From Chlorobiaceae bacterium (GTDB taxonomy: Bacteria; Bacteroidota; Chlorobiia; Chlorobiales; Chlorobiaceae), in contig JABDHK010000019.1 of the NCBI GenBank assembly GCA_012972835.1, positions 101,537 to 165,536 of the forward strand: DNA of 64,000 bases. The letters are read 5' to 3'. The stretch's first letter is position 1, and each line of letters opens with the position of its first letter. A program made the translations under genes and the position numbers. Positions 46,167-58,591 of this stretch are shown piece by piece. The notes beneath the pieces were generated by a model. That model saw nothing but the letters and a program-made list of their open reading frames with translations, did not search any database and was not told the origin of the DNA.

Positions 46167-46712
46167 TGTAAATGCAAGTTGATTTTACTATTCAGCAGGG
46201 AAATCATCTATTTTAAGCACCAATCTGCGAATAGGAATTTCATCAATAGTCAATACCTATATGATTTACAGCAATAAAAAAACCGATTTCAAAAAAAATA
46301 TTTAAATAAACTAATACTTCTACAATCTGATTTCTTTTTTTTAAAGGAATTAAGTCTTTATATAATAATCGATTACTCCATAGCCATTTGCTTGGATATT
46401 GCTTGTGAAGCTAAGCTGAATATTACGAATGATTGGGGGAAGGCAAAAAAATTAATAATGACTTTATCCTATATTATATATAAATAGTATATGATAAGAT
46501 CATTTCTACAACACTAATTACTTACAGTAATCTTATGCATTATAAATATGAAAAGCAAATAAATAACATAGAAATATAATTCGGTGTGAATGGGTATTCA
46601 GTCCGGATTTAAGGAAGAGCTGTTTTGCTTGAAGATTTGCATGAGTAAAAAACCAGACACCCCGCAAGTGATTTGTGAGGAGTCTGGTTCGATATGCTCT
46701 GGGTGTTTCCGT
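46167..46712. other. AT-rich intergenic stretch with sucC terminator
   Basis: Intergenic stretch of 546 bases, very AT-rich, no gene seen. The minus-strand terminator of sucC occupies 46645-46689: stem AACCAGAC / GTCTGGTT (46651-46658 with 46682-46689), then TTTTTT on the minus strand. Confidence 0.7.
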
Positions 46713-47891
46713 TCAGGATGACGCCAGTGCGCTTTGTACTTTTTTTGCGGCATCACGTAGGCCGTTTGCTGATACGAGATTTAAGCCTGAATCATCCAGC
46801 ATTTTTTGAGCAATTGGAGCATTGGTTCCTTCAAGTCGCACAATGACTGGCAGATGAAGGCCGATTTTTTTTGCTGCTTCAATAATGCCACCTGCTACAC
46901 GGTCGCAGCGCACTATGCCGCCGAAGATGTTGACAAGAATTGCTTTGACGTTTTTGTCGCTTAAAATAATCTTAAATCCCTCTTCAACAGTCTGTGGACT
47001 TGCTGAACCGCCTACGTCGAGGAAGTTGGCTGGTTTTCCTCCGGCGAGCTGGATCATATCCATGGTTGCCATAGCCAGACCGGCTCCGTTAACCATGCAA
47101 CCTACATTGCCGTCAAGGCGGACATAGTTGAGATTTGATTTGGATGCTTCCACTTCAAAAGGATCCTCTTCACTGATATCACGCAGTTCAAGAAACTCCT
47201 TATGGCGGTAGAGGGCATTGTCATCAAAATTGATTTTTGCGTCGAGTGCAAATACTTTTCCCTCTTTGGTGACCACAAGAGGGTTGATTTCAGCAATTGC
47301 GGCATCAATTGCGGTATATGCTGTATAGAGTGCAGATATAAAGTTTACAGCGTTTCGAAACTGTTCACCTTGAAGCCCAAGGAAAAACGCAGCTTCTCTG
47401 GCCTGAAAACTTTGTATTCCGTAAAGGGGATCAATCTGGATTTTAAGAAGTCTTTCCGGGCTCTCTTCGGCTACCTTTTCAATTTCCATGCCTCCTTCAG
47501 TCGATACCATCAGGACATTTCTGGAGGTTGAGCGATCAAGAGTAATGCCAACATAAAACTCTTTTTCAATATTCATACCCTCTTCAACAAGCAGTCGTCT
47601 GACCTCTTTTCCCTCAGCTCCAGTCTGATGAGTGACAAGGGTCATGCCGATCATCTCCTGGGCAATATCAAAGGCCTCTTCAGCTGATTTAGCAAGCTTG
47701 ACACCTCCGGCCTTTCCTCTGCCTCCGGCATGAATCTGGGCTTTAACAACCACAACAGCGCAGTTTTGTTCGCTAAAAAGCTGCTCAGCAGCCAGTTTTG
47801 CTTCCTCAGGCGAATATGCTACAATGCCTTTCGGTACGGCAACCCCGAATTTTCTCAGGATATCCTTGCCTTGATATTCATGAATGTTCAT
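46713..47891 (-). CDS. sucC: Succinate-CoA ligase (ADP-forming), beta subunit
   Basis: Makes succinyl-CoA from succinate, ATP and CoA; in green sulfur bacteria it runs in the reductive TCA cycle. 392 residues from the ATG at 47891 ([11 protein letters not shown]), the usual family start; the frame opens at 47966. ATP-grasp motifs [23 protein letters not shown] and [14 protein letters not shown], and the phosphate-binding [10 protein letters not shown]. sucD is not adjacent. Confidence 0.95.
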   Translation of the reverse strand: MNIHEYQGKDILRKFGVAVPKGIVAYSPEEAKLAAEQLFSEQNCAVVVVKAQIHAGGRGKAGGVKLAKSAEEAFDIAQEMIGMTLVTHQTGAEGKEVRRLLVEEGMNIEKEFYVGITLDRSTSRNVLMVSTEGGMEIEKVAEESPERLLKIQIDPLYGIQSFQAREAAFFLGLQGEQFRNAVNFISALYTAYTAIDAAIAEINPLVVTKEGKVFALDAKINFDDNALYRHKEFLELRDISEEDPFEVEASKSNLNYVRLDGNVGCMVNGAGLAMATMDMIQLAGGKPANFLDVGGSASPQTVEEGFKIILSDKNVKAILVNIFGGIVRCDRVAGGIIEAAKKIGLHLPVIVRLEGTNAPIAQKMLDDSGLNLVSANGLRDAAKKVQSALASS

Positions 47892-48034
47892 ATTGTTTGG
47901 TCTTGGGTTACTGACGATTGCGTGCACACATAATTCGATCGAAAGCTCGGATTGAGCAAAGAGCATAGTATAATGAAAATTACGATGATGGTAAAACCTT
48001 AGAGTGCCAGCTGATTAATATTTATTTAATAATT

Positions 48035-48496
48035 ATGATGGATTATACGTATTGCATGGAACTTGCTTTCAAGGAGGCAATCAAGGCGTTTGAACGAAAG
48101 GAGGTTCCTGTTGGAGCGGTTGTTTTTGACAGTAATGGCCATGTTATCGGAAGAGGGTATAATCAGGTGGAAGCGCTATGCGATGCTACCGCACATGCTG
48201 AAATGATTGCGTTGACTTCGGCAATGGCTACCGTCGGAAGCAAGTATCTCAATGAGTGTACCCTTGCTGTTACTCTCGAACCATGCGCCATGTGCGCTGG
48301 AGCAATCGTCAATGCAAAGGTAGGAAGGGTTATTTTTGGTGCTTATGATCCAAAAATGGGAGCTGCAGGTAGTGTTATGAATATTACTGGCTGCGGGCAA
48401 CTCAACCACCAACCTGAGGTCTTTGGAGGTATTATGGAGAACAAGTGCCGAAGTCTGCTTCAGGATTTTTTCAGGGAGCTTCGAAAAAAACCGTAA
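48035..48496 (+). CDS. tadA: tRNA-specific adenosine deaminase
   Basis: Converts A34 to inosine in the anticodon of tRNA-Arg(ACG). 153 residues. Zinc site HAEMIAL (His-Ala-Glu) and EPCAMCAGAIV (Cys-x-x-Cys); FGAYDPKMGAAGS and NHQPEVFGG support TadA over a generic cytidine deaminase. Confidence 0.93.
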   Translation: MMDYTYCMELAFKEAIKAFERKEVPVGAVVFDSNGHVIGRGYNQVEALCDATAHAEMIALTSAMATVGSKYLNECTLAVTLEPCAMCAGAIVNAKVGRVIFGAYDPKMGAAGSVMNITGCGQLNHQPEVFGGIMENKCRSLLQDFFRELRKKP

Positions 48497-48515
48497 GGGA
48501 TCCCAACAATAGTAC

Positions 48516-48540
48516 CCATAAGTCTCATAAGTCCTATAAG
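48516..48540. repeat. Short tandem repeat (CATAAGTC-type)
   Basis: About 2.5 copies of a 10-base unit, CCATAAGTCT / CATAAGTCCT / ATAAG, between the convergent tadA and the following minus-strand gene. Repeats of this type recur in intergenic regions of Chlorobium genomes as I remember them. Confidence 0.5.
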
Positions 48541-48551
48541 TTTCTTAGTTA

Positions 48552-49574
48552 CTACTCTTCGCTCTTCTTAGTAACAATGTTTTCCCGGATTATTTGTTTC
48601 AGTGAACTTGCAAGGTGAGAGACAATGTCCTGGGCCATACCGCTTCCTGCTGAGGGAGGCTGGATGGTGTCGAGACTGTCGATGCCTGCATTTTTCACAG
48701 CTTTGCTGATGGTGACGGAAAGAGTAGGGTTGCACTCTCTGACAATCTCTTTCAACATGAATGATGCTTCAAACATGCTTTGTTGAATAATTTCTTTTTT
48801 GTCGTCGCCTGATATTGCCTGGCAATGGCGGGTCGCAATAATACCAGCAAGACAGGTGAGATAGGTGTTGGTGGAGCCTGCCAGAAAAAGGTTGAGAAAA
48901 AAAGGGGTCAGCAGGTTTCCTGCAGGAAGCAGGGATGATAGGGTATTGCTGAATGCGGACTGTATAATTGGCTTGATATGGGCAGGAATATCCTCTTTTT
49001 TAAAGTCAGAAAGTGGAAGGCAGGAATAGACTGACCGAACAAGTGTAATGAACTCTCTGGGATGCAGCTCTCTGTTGTGTATAGCGTAGATATTCCATAT
49101 CACCTTGATGTTGTTCAACAGGGAGGTGGTTGTGCCGTATGATGTGTTTTGGGCAAAAGCCCCCACAAAAAAGTTTTTTGTGGCAATTTGCTTGGTGATG
49201 TTGAGCGAGTCAACCTCGAGAAATTTAAGGTTGGTGCGCACCCATCTCTGATCCTTTTGCTGTTTTGATGCCTCAGGGTGCATGGAATGAACCGGCATTC
49301 TAAGAGCGAGGTAGCTGGTATAGAGTTCCATCCCTTTGGAGTTTTCATGCTCCGGAAGTGTTGGCGATTTCGGAAGTGAAAAAAGTCGTATTCCTGAATA
49401 AAGGGCTGCAAGGATGACCCCAGCGCTGAAAAGGAGGAAAACTGCACCAGCAAAGGGGTGAAAAGAAGCAAGAAGCTTTGCTGCGGACTGTAGCTGGTTG
49501 ATGATAACAACAATCGTCATGAGTATGACCGCCAGAAGTGCGGTATACAAAAATGAGATGGCTTTTCTTTTCAT
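48552..49574 (-). CDS. Membrane protein, unknown
   Basis: 340 residues. Two TM helices near the N-terminus (FLYTALLAVILMTIVVIINQ and AVFLLFSAGVILAALYSGI), then a long cytoplasmic part with a hydrophobic stretch (SLLPAGNLLTPFFLNLFLAG). Features loosely resemble DUF697/YcjF-like proteins, but I do not claim membership. No partner gene; it lies head to tail after the nitronate monooxygenase-like gene. Confidence 0.6.
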   Translation of the reverse strand: MKRKAISFLYTALLAVILMTIVVIINQLQSAAKLLASFHPFAGAVFLLFSAGVILAALYSGIRLFSLPKSPTLPEHENSKGMELYTSYLALRMPVHSMHPEASKQQKDQRWVRTNLKFLEVDSLNITKQIATKNFFVGAFAQNTSYGTTTSLLNNIKVIWNIYAIHNRELHPREFITLVRSVYSCLPLSDFKKEDIPAHIKPIIQSAFSNTLSSLLPAGNLLTPFFLNLFLAGSTNTYLTCLAGIIATRHCQAISGDDKKEIIQQSMFEASFMLKEIVRECNPTLSVTISKAVKNAGIDSLDTIQPPSAGSGMAQDIVSHLASSLKQIIRENIVTKKSEE

Positions 49575-49655
49575 ATCAGCAGTTTAGTGTTGACGGGGTT
49601 CAGCCGTCTGAAAAGAAGTTCTGTGTTGGATATATTCGTCTTTCCAGCCGCAATA

Positions 49656-50918
49656 TCATCTCTCAATTTTTTCCGGTTCCGGGAGTCTTATCGTGTGGTC
49701 ACTGCTGAACTGATAGTCCAGAAAGATATCCGCGGCTGTTGGAAGCTGCCATTTACCATTTTGAAGCTGGTTTGTGGTCTCCTTGAGACGGTAGGTGGTA
49801 TGCCCGCATGTCCAGCAGTCGTAATTAGCCATGCCTGTACAAAGGCATGTTTTTTCCTTGATAACCAGTGGTTCTCCGGCTTTTCTCTCTGCAATAGCCT
49901 GATAATACTCTTCGATATAGGTGCATTTCCCACCGTTTTCAAGCAGATAGCCAAGTCCTTCGCAATTTGGCTTTATGGCATAGCGTAGAGTTGGTGAAGA
50001 GGTGAGCATCCGCATGGGATAGCCAGTGGTTGAAGCCATATTGACGACGATATCCTCTTCACGTGCATTGATATAGTGCTGCTTGACCTCTGAGGGCAGG
50101 CCAGCCTCTTTGCTTATGGTAAAGCGGGTAGCAACCTGAACGCCTGCAGCCCCTTCTTGAAGATAATCAACAGCATCGGTGCCAGTAAAAATTCCTCCTG
50201 CAGGGATAACCGGTATATGCAGCTCCTCTTTTTTTAGAAAAGCAAGCACTTCGGTAAAGATGGTTTTGAGATCGAATTTCTGCCAGTCACCGGGCCCGAA
50301 GCCAAGGTGGCCGCCGGCAAGAGGACCTTCAACAATAATATAGTCAGGCAGTCGGCTAAGGCGTATTGCCCGTTTCAGAAAGATGGAAAGTGCTCTTACT
50401 GAGGAGATGATAATGCCTATTTTAACATCGCGAAATCTTTTGTGCGCCTGTATAAGATCAAGGGTACGGAGGTTGAGTCCCGCGGCAAGGGTCAAGCCGT
50501 CAATTCCTCCATCCATTGCAGCACATAATCTTACCTTCAGAGTTTCAATGCCGCTGTTCATGGTAAGTTTTTCCATGCAATTAAGAAAAATTGCACCCTT
50601 ACCGGTTTTTTGGGAGACGGTATACTCAATATACTTTTTTTGTGCTTCGGCTAACTCTTCAAGATCAAAGTGTAAGGCAGATTTATCAGGGTTGTTGCTG
50701 AATGCTGCGTATTTTTTCCTTTTCCGGCTTACATAGGATGTTTTAAATATTCTGTCGCAGACATAGCCTATCAAGGCGTCGGATATATGACCGATCCCAC
50801 CGAGTTTTTCAACCGCAAGTGCCAGTTCGGTTGTTGAGATATTAACTCCCATCCCTCCAACAATGATGGGTACATATTCTTTTCCGCCTATTTGTAACCT
50901 GAAATTGTCTACGTTCAT
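49656..50918 (-). CDS. Nitronate monooxygenase-like FMN protein
   Basis: 420 residues, TIM-barrel NPD/nitronate monooxygenase family: IVGGMGVNISTTELA at the N-terminus, VEGPLAGGHLGFG (FMN phosphate site), PVIPAGGIFTGTD and GVQVATRF. A C-terminal addition carries four Cys (CLC ... CWTC), which could bind a metal or cluster; this is unusual enough to note. Substrate unknown. Confidence 0.82.
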   Translation of the reverse strand: MNVDNFRLQIGGKEYVPIIVGGMGVNISTTELALAVEKLGGIGHISDALIGYVCDRIFKTSYVSRKRKKYAAFSNNPDKSALHFDLEELAEAQKKYIEYTVSQKTGKGAIFLNCMEKLTMNSGIETLKVRLCAAMDGGIDGLTLAAGLNLRTLDLIQAHKRFRDVKIGIIISSVRALSIFLKRAIRLSRLPDYIIVEGPLAGGHLGFGPGDWQKFDLKTIFTEVLAFLKKEELHIPVIPAGGIFTGTDAVDYLQEGAAGVQVATRFTISKEAGLPSEVKQHYINAREEDIVVNMASTTGYPMRMLTSSPTLRYAIKPNCEGLGYLLENGGKCTYIEEYYQAIAERKAGEPLVIKEKTCLCTGMANYDCWTCGHTTYRLKETTNQLQNGKWQLPTAADIFLDYQFSSDHTIRLPEPEKIER

Positions 50919-51232
50919 TGTCTTTTTATCAGTATAAAAGCATTTACAGACCCGAATTCATTACCACTGAGGAGAAGGGGTAAGGCACTGTGCCAACAAC
51001 CATCCTGCGCCAAAAATTACATAAGATATCATATTTCAATTTATAAATCTATAGACAATTCTTAGAAAAAGCTGTGTGTTTACCACTATCTGCAGCATTC
51101 TGACGTGAACTTTAGCGGTATGAAGCGGATGAAGTTTGAGAAAAGGTTCGAAGAATAGTAAATTGGATGCCAACTTACAGGGAAAGAGTTATTTCCAAAA
51201 TTTATAAACATCCGGAAAAAGGAGATGATACT

Positions 51233-51976
51233 ATGATAAAACTGGTCTTGTTACGGCATGGCGAAAGTCAATGGAACCGGGAAAACCGTTTTACCGGATG
51301 GTACGATATTGACTTGACTGAGCAAGGGAGAAAAGAGGCCGCTTATGCCGGGACACTGCTTCGTGAGGAAGGGTTTGTTTTTGACATTGCCTACACCTCA
51401 GTATTGAAACGTGCTATCAGAACGCTGTGGAGTGTTCTTGATTCAATGGATTTGATGTGGATTCCTGTTGTGAATAGCTGGCGGCTTAACGAGCGCCATT
51501 ATGGAGCCTTGCAGGGACTTAACAAGTCTGAGACATCGCAGAAGTATGGTGAGGAACAGGTGCTTATATGGCGGAGAAGTTACGATACTCCGCCGCCTGC
51601 GCTTGAAAAGAGTGATGAGCGCTACCCTGGTTCTGATCCTCGCTATGCAGGTCTCTCTGAATCAGAGATTCCACTCGGCGAATGCCTTAAGGATACCGTT
51701 GAGAGGTTTCTTCCAATATGGCATGAGACGATTGCTCCGGAAATCCGTAAAGGAAAGAAGGTTATTATTGCTGCTCACGGAAATTCTTTACGAGCGCTGG
51801 TTAAATATCTTGATAATATTTCCGAGGAAGATATTGTCAGCGTGAACATCCCGACAGGTATTCCCCTGGTCTATGAGCTTGACGATAACCTCAATGCTAT
51901 AAGAAGTTACTACCTTGGCGATCAGGACGCCCTGCAAAAGGCTGTTGATGCTGTTGCAAGTCAGGGGAAAGCATAG
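51233..51976 (+). CDS. gpmA: 2,3-bisphosphoglycerate-dependent phosphoglycerate mutase
   Basis: 247 residues. The ATG at 51233 follows AAAAGGAGA and begins the family consensus ([13 protein letters not shown]). It has [37 protein letters not shown] and [14 protein letters not shown]. Interconverts 3- and 2-phosphoglycerate. The frame opens earlier, at 51167, without family support. The 314-base gap upstream (50919-51232) shows no gene. Confidence 0.95.
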   Translation: MIKLVLLRHGESQWNRENRFTGWYDIDLTEQGRKEAAYAGTLLREEGFVFDIAYTSVLKRAIRTLWSVLDSMDLMWIPVVNSWRLNERHYGALQGLNKSETSQKYGEEQVLIWRRSYDTPPPALEKSDERYPGSDPRYAGLSESEIPLGECLKDTVERFLPIWHETIAPEIRKGKKVIIAAHGNSLRALVKYLDNISEEDIVSVNIPTGIPLVYELDDNLNAIRSYYLGDQDALQKAVDAVASQGKA

Positions 51977-52088
51977 TCTGGCCGGCAGTGTGACGGTAGG
52001 GTGTTTTATGAAAAAACTTTTATATTCTGCACTTTGACTGGTCGGTTGCCTTTTTTTTGAAACTGTTTGAAAAGTTGTGCCTGAAAAT

Positions 52089-55000
52089 ATGAACGTTACG
52101 TTAAATGCGGGGCTCTATGATCCTCAGTTTGAGCATGATGCCTGCGGTGTAGGGTTTGTTGCCCATATCAAAGGCCTCAAGTCCCATGATATTGTAGAGC
52201 AGGGTTTAAAAATCAATGAAAACCTGAAACATCGTGGAGCCTGTGGATGTGAAAAAAATACTGGTGATGGTGCAGGAATTCTTCTTCAGATTCCGGATAA
52301 GTTCCTTCGCAAGGCTTGTGCAGAAAGAAATATTGACCTTCCGCCCGTCAAACAGTATGGTGTAGGTATGGTTTTTCTTCCGCCGGATATATCGCAGAGG
52401 CGTGCTATCGAAGATATCTGCCGTCTTATGATTCAGGCCGAGGGTCAGAAATTTCTTGGTTTCAGAAGAGTGCCGACCTGCAACGATACCCTTGGTGAGA
52501 CAGCGCGCTCTGAAGAGCCCATTGTCAAGCAGCTCTTTGTGGGCTGGGGAAAAGATATTGTTTCGGAACTTGACTTTGAAAGAAAGCTCTATATCATCCG
52601 CCGCCGCATTACGAAACGGGTTAAATATACTGCGGGTCTTCTTGGCAGCAGTTATTTCTATATTTCAAGTCTTTCCGGCAGGACTATTATCTATAAAGGT
52701 ATGCTCCTTCCAGAACAGGTAGGTGCATTTTATCCTGAACTGCATGACCCCGATATGGAAAGTGCCATTGCGATGGTGCACTCCCGTTTCAGTACGAATA
52801 CCTTCCCGAGCTGGGACAGGGCTCATCCGTACCGATATCTGAGCCATAACGGCGAGATCAATACACTGAGAGGCAATGTCAACTGGATGAACGCCAGGGA
52901 GAAAACCATCACTTCTGAGGTGTTTGGTGATGCTCTTGAGGATATCAAGCCGGTTATTCTTGAGGATGGCAGCGATTCAGCCATTCTTGACAATGCTTTT
53001 GAGTTTCTCGTTCTTTCAGGTCGTTCACTGGCACATGCAGCCATGATGATCATCCCTGAGCCATGGACTGGAAATAAGGCGATGACGGCAGAGAAAAAAG
53101 CGTTTTACGAATATCACAGCTGCCTGATGGAGCCGTGGGACGGGCCTGCCTCAGTAACATTCACTGATGGTGTGCAGATTGGTGCTGTGCTTGATCGCAA
53201 TGGACTCCGCCCTTCACGTTACTATATTACAAAGGATGACCTTGTTATTATGGCCTCTGAGGTCGGTGTCCTTGATATTGCACCGGAGCGAATTCTTAGA
53301 AAAGATCGTTTGCAGCCGGGCCGTATGTTTCTGGTCGATACTGTAGAAGGCCGCATCATTTCCGATGAAGAGATCAAGCAGACCATAGCAAGTGAAAAAC
53401 CTTACGGGGAGTGGATTGACCGTAATATGATTGACCTGGAAGCTCTGGAGGACCATCCTCAGCTTAAAAATCCCGATGAGGACCACCACAGCCTGACAGC
53501 GCGCCAGAAGGTCTTTGGCTATACCCAGGAAGATATCTACCTGCAGATCAAGACGATGAGCGAGAAAGGTGTGGAGCTTGTTGGATCAATGGGTAACGAT
53601 ACCCCTCTGGCAGTTCTCTCCAATAAATCAAAGTTGCTCTATGATTATTTCAAGCAGCTTTTTGCACAGGTGACCAATCCTCCGATTGATTCACTCAGGG
53701 AGGAGCTTATAACCTCCACAACGGTCATGCTTGGCACAGAAGGCGAGCTGCTTGAGCCAACGGAGGTGAATTGCCGCCGTATCAGGTTGCCTCATCCGAT
53801 TTTAACCAACCAGTTTCTTGAAAAGATTCGAGGAATCGATAAGCCCGGTTTCAGGGCTGTTACCCTTCCGATATTCTACGATGTATTAAAGGGAGGCAAG
53901 GGGATTGAGGCAGCAATGCAGGATCTTTATCGCCAGGCTGAACAGGCGGCAAGCAAAGGTGTCAATATTATTATTCTTTCAGACAAGGGAGTCATTGATA
54001 AAGAGCGTGCACCGATTCCGGCCTTGCTTGCTGTCTCCGGCTTGCACAACTTCCTTATCAATGCCGGAATAAGGACAAAGATCGGCCTGGTGCTTGAGTC
54101 TGCAGAACCGAGAGCTGTTCATCACTTTGCCATGCTTATCAGTTATGGCGCTGGAGCAGTCAATCCCTATATGGCTTTTGAAACAATTCATTCGCTGGTC
54201 ACTTCAGGTCAGATCAAGCTGGATGAAAAGGTTGCCATTAAGAACTATGTCAAGGCAGCCGTCAAAGGTGTTGTGAAAACCATGGCAAAAATGGGTATTT
54301 CAACGATCCAGAGCTACCGTGGGGCACAGATATTTGAGGCTGTCGGTCTCAACACCCAGCTTGTGGATGCCTATTTTACCCGTACACCGACCCGTATTGA
54401 GGGTATCGGCATTGATATCGTAGCAGAAGAGGTTCGCAAACGCCATGAATCGGTATTTCCACCGACGGGCAACAAGGTGAACCGTGGTCTGGAAGCAGGT
54501 GGTGAAAGGAAGTGGCGTTATAATGGCGAATATCATCTTTTCAGCCCTGAGGCAATTCATGTTCTGCAGCACTCCTGCAGGACGGCCAACTATGAGCTGT
54601 TTAAAAAATATGAAAATCTTATTGATGATCAGAGCGAACATCTCTGTACCATCCGAGGCTTGATGGATATCAAGTTCAGCGAACAGGCTCTACCGCTTGA
54701 AGAGGTCGAACCGGTTGAAGCTATTCTGAAGAGGTTCAAGACCGGAGCCATGTCTTATGGTTCCATAAGTCAGGAGGCTCATGAAACACTGGCCATAGCC
54801 ATGAACAGGCTTGGCGGCAGGAGCAATACCGGTGAGGGTGGCGAAGACTCTGCACGTTACAAGAGGGATGCGAACGGCGATTCAAGAATGTCGGCCATCA
54901 AGCAGGTTGCTTCCGGCAGGTTTGGAGTTACCAGTGAATATCTTGCCAGTGCCAATGAGATCCAGATCAAGATGGCCCAGGGGGCAAAGCCTGGTGAAGG

Positions 55001-56690
55001 TGGTCAGCTTCCGGGTTCAAAAGTCTATCCATGGGTTGCAAAGGTTCGTCATTCAACACCCGGTGTCGGTTTGATTTCGCCGCCGCCCCATCATGATATC
55101 TATTCCATTGAGGATCTTGCTCAGCTTATTCATGACCTGAAAAATGCCAATCATACAGCACGCATCAACGTCAAGCTTGTCTCAACCGTCGGTGTCGGTA
55201 CCATTGCAGCTGGTGTTGCCAAGGCTCATGCTGATGTTGTGCTGATCAGCGGTCATGATGGCGGAACCGGTGCATCGCCTGTTTCGAGTATCATGCATGC
55301 AGGTATGCCGTGGGAACTTGGTCTGGCTGAAGCGCATCAGACGCTTGTACTCAACAATCTGCGCAGCCGGATTGTCGTGGAAGCAGACGGTCAGCTGAAA
55401 ACCGCAAGGGATATTGTTATTGCTGCCATGCTTGGTGCTGAGGAGTTTGGTTTTGCTACCACTACTCTTGTCGTAATGGGTTGCGTTATGATGCGCTGCT
55501 GTCAGGACGACTCTTGTGCCGTCGGTGTCGCCACCCAGAATCCGGAGCTTCGCAAGAATTTCAAAGGCAAGCCGGAACATGTGGAAAACTTCATGCGCTA
55601 TCTTGCCGAAGGTGTTAGGGAGTATATGTCGCGTCTTGGTGTTCGTACCCTTAATGAGCTGGTCGGCCATACCGAAATGCTCTCCATGAAGAAATCGGTC
55701 AAACACTGGAAAGCCCAGGGAATTGATCTTTCCAAGATACTCTACAAGGCAGAGGCTGACGAGCAGGAAACCCGGTATTGTACGGTTCAGCAGGAGCATG
55801 GTCTTGACGAAAGTCTTGACCGTACCATGCTGCTTGCTATCTGTGAGCCGGCGATTAAAAGAAAGGAGAGAGTTTCAACTACACTGACAATAAGAAATAC
55901 CAACAGGGTGGTTGGCACGCTTGTGGGTTATGAAGTTACCAAAGCCTATGGTTCAGCTGGATTGCCAGATGACACCATTCATTTGAAATTTTCAGGCTCT
56001 GCCGGTCAGAGTTTCGGTGCATTTATTCCGAACGGTATGACTCTTGAACTTGAAGGTGATGCCAACGACTATGTAGGCAAGGGACTTTCAGGTGGCAGGA
56101 TTGTTGTCTATCCGTCAAAAGGCTCCTCTTTTGTGCCTGAAGAAAATATTATTATAGGCAATGTTGGCTTTTACGGTGCAACGTCAGGTGAAGCTTTTAT
56201 CAGGGGGATGGCCGGAGAGCGCTTCTGTGTTCGTAACAGCGGTCTGAATGCTGTCGTGGAGGCTATTGGTGATCATGGTTGTGAATATATGACCGGTGGA
56301 ACCGTGATTATTCTTGGCAAAACAGGACGAAACTTTGCTGCCGGCATGTCAGGCGGAATAGCCTATGTTTATGATGCGGACGGTACGTTTGCTGAAAACT
56401 GTAACCTTGAGATGGTTGGCCTTTATCCGGTTGATGACAAAATGGAGCTTGCAGGGCTTCAGTCCATGATAGAAAGGCATGTCGAGTATACTGGCAGCGA
56501 TCTGGGTCAGGCAATTCTTGATACTCCGGACTCTCTTCATCGTTGCTTCGTTAAAATTATATCGCATGATTACCGCAGGGCTCTTGAGGCGATGGCTGAG
56601 ATTGAGGCTGCAGGGATTACCGGTGATGAAGCCGTTATGGCATCATTCGAGAAAAATGTTCATGATCCTGCGCGTGTTTCAGGGAATTGA
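52089..56690 (+). CDS. gltB: Glutamate synthase, large (alpha) subunit
   Basis: 1533 residues from the ATG at 52089; the frame also opens at a GTG 12 bases earlier. Class II amidotransferase domain: Cys in [12 protein letters not shown] (exposed after removal of a short propeptide), [23 protein letters not shown]. Then the central domain, the FMN domain ([59 protein letters not shown]), the 3Fe-4S Cys region ([20 protein letters not shown]) and the C-terminal GXGXG beta-helix ([19 protein letters not shown]). Makes glutamate from glutamine and 2-oxoglutarate; gltD follows. Confidence 0.97.
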   Translation: MNVTLNAGLYDPQFEHDACGVGFVAHIKGLKSHDIVEQGLKINENLKHRGACGCEKNTGDGAGILLQIPDKFLRKACAERNIDLPPVKQYGVGMVFLPPDISQRRAIEDICRLMIQAEGQKFLGFRRVPTCNDTLGETARSEEPIVKQLFVGWGKDIVSELDFERKLYIIRRRITKRVKYTAGLLGSSYFYISSLSGRTIIYKGMLLPEQVGAFYPELHDPDMESAIAMVHSRFSTNTFPSWDRAHPYRYLSHNGEINTLRGNVNWMNAREKTITSEVFGDALEDIKPVILEDGSDSAILDNAFEFLVLSGRSLAHAAMMIIPEPWTGNKAMTAEKKAFYEYHSCLMEPWDGPASVTFTDGVQIGAVLDRNGLRPSRYYITKDDLVIMASEVGVLDIAPERILRKDRLQPGRMFLVDTVEGRIISDEEIKQTIASEKPYGEWIDRNMIDLEALEDHPQLKNPDEDHHSLTARQKVFGYTQEDIYLQIKTMSEKGVELVGSMGNDTPLAVLSNKSKLLYDYFKQLFAQVTNPPIDSLREELITSTTVMLGTEGELLEPTEVNCRRIRLPHPILTNQFLEKIRGIDKPGFRAVTLPIFYDVLKGGKGIEAAMQDLYRQAEQAASKGVNIIILSDKGVIDKERAPIPALLAVSGLHNFLINAGIRTKIGLVLESAEPRAVHHFAMLISYGAGAVNPYMAFETIHSLVTSGQIKLDEKVAIKNYVKAAVKGVVKTMAKMGISTIQSYRGAQIFEAVGLNTQLVDAYFTRTPTRIEGIGIDIVAEEVRKRHESVFPPTGNKVNRGLEAGGERKWRYNGEYHLFSPEAIHVLQHSCRTANYELFKKYENLIDDQSEHLCTIRGLMDIKFSEQALPLEEVEPVEAILKRFKTGAMSYGSISQEAHETLAIAMNRLGGRSNTGEGGEDSARYKRDANGDSRMSAIKQVASGRFGVTSEYLASANEIQIKMAQGAKPGEGGQLPGSKVYPWVAKVRHSTPGVGLISPPPHHDIYSIEDLAQLIHDLKNANHTARINVKLVSTVGVGTIAAGVAKAHADVVLISGHDGGTGASPVSSIMHAGMPWELGLAEAHQTLVLNNLRSRIVVEADGQLKTARDIVIAAMLGAEEFGFATTTLVVMGCVMMRCCQDDSCAVGVATQNPELRKNFKGKPEHVENFMRYLAEGVREYMSRLGVRTLNELVGHTEMLSMKKSVKHWKAQGIDLSKILYKAEADEQETRYCTVQQEHGLDESLDRTMLLAICEPAIKRKERVSTTLTIRNTNRVVGTLVGYEVTKAYGSAGLPDDTIHLKFSGSAGQSFGAFIPNGMTLELEGDANDYVGKGLSGGRIVVYPSKGSSFVPEENIIIGNVGFYGATSGEAFIRGMAGERFCVRNSGLNAVVEAIGDHGCEYMTGGTVIILGKTGRNFAAGMSGGIAYVYDADGTFAENCNLEMVGLYPVDDKMELAGLQSMIERHVEYTGSDLGQAILDTPDSLHRCFVKIISHDYRRALEAMAEIEAAGITGDEAVMASFEKNVHDPARVSGN

Positions 56691-56740
56691 CTTCGGAAAA
56701 GGGCGGTACAGCCCGGTCTTGAAAAGATTAAAACATTGAT

Positions 56741-58216
56741 ATGGGCAAAGTAAAAGGTTTTATGGATTACCAGAGAGCGTTGCCACCTGACAGGGAGCCT
56801 CTGGAGAGAATAAAAGACTGGCAGGAGTTTCATAAGGAGATGCCTGACGCAGATCTACAGGATCAGGGTGCACGCTGTATGGATTGCGGTACGCCATATT
56901 GCCATACCGGGTTTATGCTGAGCGGTATGACGAGCGGCTGCCCGATTCACAATCTTATTCCTGAATGGAATGACTATGTCTATAAAGGTTTCTGGCATGA
57001 GGCTTATGACCGGTTGATGAAAACCAATAATTTCCCTGAGTTTACAGGAAGGGTCTGTCCTGCCCCGTGCGAAGGTTCCTGCGTGCTTGGTATTATTGAA
57101 CCGCCTGTCACCATCAAAAATATCGAGTGCTCCATTATTGAACATGCATTTGAAGTTGGCTGGGTTGAACCAAAAACAATTGCCTATAGAACAGGAAAAA
57201 GGATAGCGGTTATTGGGTCAGGCCCATCGGGTCTTGCCTGCGCTGATCAGCTCAATAAAGCAGGTCACAGTGTGACAGTGTTTGAGCGGGATGACCGTAT
57301 AGGGGGACTGATGATGTATGGTATTCCAAACATGAAGCTCGACAAGAAGCTTGTTGTCGAGCGTCGTATTGACCTGATGAAGCTTGAGGGGGTCATATTC
57401 ATGGAGAACACAGAGGTTGGTATTGATTATCCGGCTGACAAGCTGCTCGAAGAGTTTGATGCTGTGGTACTCTGTACGGGTGCCACAAAGCCACGCGACC
57501 TCTCTGCAGAGGGAAGGGAAATTCCGGGTATCCATTTTGCGATGGATTTTCTACGTTCAAGCACCAAAGCTCTTCTTTCCGATAGCGCGCCACTTCTATC
57601 CGCAGCCGGTAAAAATGTTGTCGTTATCGGCGGTGGTGATACCGGTACGGACTGTGTAGCGACATCGCTGCGCCAGGGATGCAAGAGTGTCATACAGCTT
57701 GAGATTATGCCGAAACCCGCTTTGGAACGCCAGTCAGACAATCCATGGCCCGAGTGGCCCAAGACATTCAAAGTCGATTACGGGCAGGAGGAAGCAGCCG
57801 AGGTGCAGGGTGAGGATCCAAGAAAATATTCCATGATGACCAAGAAGTTTCTTGCCGACGAAAAAGGAGCGCTCAAGGCTGTTGAAGTTTCAATGGTGGA
57901 GTGGGTTAAAACAGATGGCAGATATGCACCTCAGCCGGTTGCAGGTACCGAGCAGATTATTCCTGCCGAGCTTGTCCTGCTTGCCATGGGATTCATTGGG
58001 CCTGACGGTCATCTTTTGCAGCAGCTTCAGGTTCTTCAGGACGATCGTTCAAACATCAAGGCAACAGACAAGGGCTATCTTACCAATCGCCAGCGTATCT
58101 TTGCTGCCGGTGATGCCCGCCGTGGGCAGAGTCTTGTTGTCTGGGCTATTCACGAGGGACGTTCTGCCGCACGTGAATGCGATCGCTTTCTGATGGGTGA
58201 AACAAGTTTGCCCTAA
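56741..58216 (+). CDS. gltD: Glutamate synthase, small (beta) subunit
   Basis: 491 residues. N-terminal Cys groups for Fe-S clusters ([42 protein letters not shown]), FAD site [20 protein letters not shown] site [11 protein letters not shown] and the final [14 protein letters not shown]. Passes electrons from NAD(P)H to GltB. It starts 50 bases after gltB, in the same transcript. Confidence 0.96.
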   Translation: MGKVKGFMDYQRALPPDREPLERIKDWQEFHKEMPDADLQDQGARCMDCGTPYCHTGFMLSGMTSGCPIHNLIPEWNDYVYKGFWHEAYDRLMKTNNFPEFTGRVCPAPCEGSCVLGIIEPPVTIKNIECSIIEHAFEVGWVEPKTIAYRTGKRIAVIGSGPSGLACADQLNKAGHSVTVFERDDRIGGLMMYGIPNMKLDKKLVVERRIDLMKLEGVIFMENTEVGIDYPADKLLEEFDAVVLCTGATKPRDLSAEGREIPGIHFAMDFLRSSTKALLSDSAPLLSAAGKNVVVIGGGDTGTDCVATSLRQGCKSVIQLEIMPKPALERQSDNPWPEWPKTFKVDYGQEEAAEVQGEDPRKYSMMTKKFLADEKGALKAVEVSMVEWVKTDGRYAPQPVAGTEQIIPAELVLLAMGFIGPDGHLLQQLQVLQDDRSNIKATDKGYLTNRQRIFAAGDARRGQSLVVWAIHEGRSAARECDRFLMGETSLP

Positions 58217-58282
58217 ACGTTTGAGGCGCTTTATGTGTTATATCATACAGTAAAGAATTTTCTATTTTAATCAGATCGGTTT

Positions 58283-58552
58283 ATGGAACAGCAAAAACTC
58301 AGGGAACTCCTCGAAACGCTTCATCAGGAGCTTGAACAGGTAGACTCCGTTGATGAAACAACGGTAGCAGTTTTATCGAATCTGAGAGAGGATATAAGCA
58401 AACTTGTTACCGACAACGTTGGTACTGTTCATGAGAACGAATCTCTTATGGAGCGTATGAGCGAAGCTGTTGATCATTTTGAGACCGACCATCCCAAGTT
58501 GAGTATGACCATTCAGCATGTGCTGGAGAGTCTTGCGAAGATGGGATTTTAA
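58283..58552 (+). CDS. DUF4404 family protein
   Basis: 89 residues, acidic and helical: LRELLETLHQELEQ, VLSNLREDISKL and the C-terminal FETDHPKLSMTIQHVLESLA, matching DUF4404. Function unknown. It lies 39 bases before clpX and after gltD. Confidence 0.75.
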   Translation: MEQQKLRELLETLHQELEQVDSVDETTVAVLSNLREDISKLVTDNVGTVHENESLMERMSEAVDHFETDHPKLSMTIQHVLESLAKMGF

Positions 58553-58591
58553 AGAACTGCTTATTAACATATTGAAGGGCGCGATTGTTTC

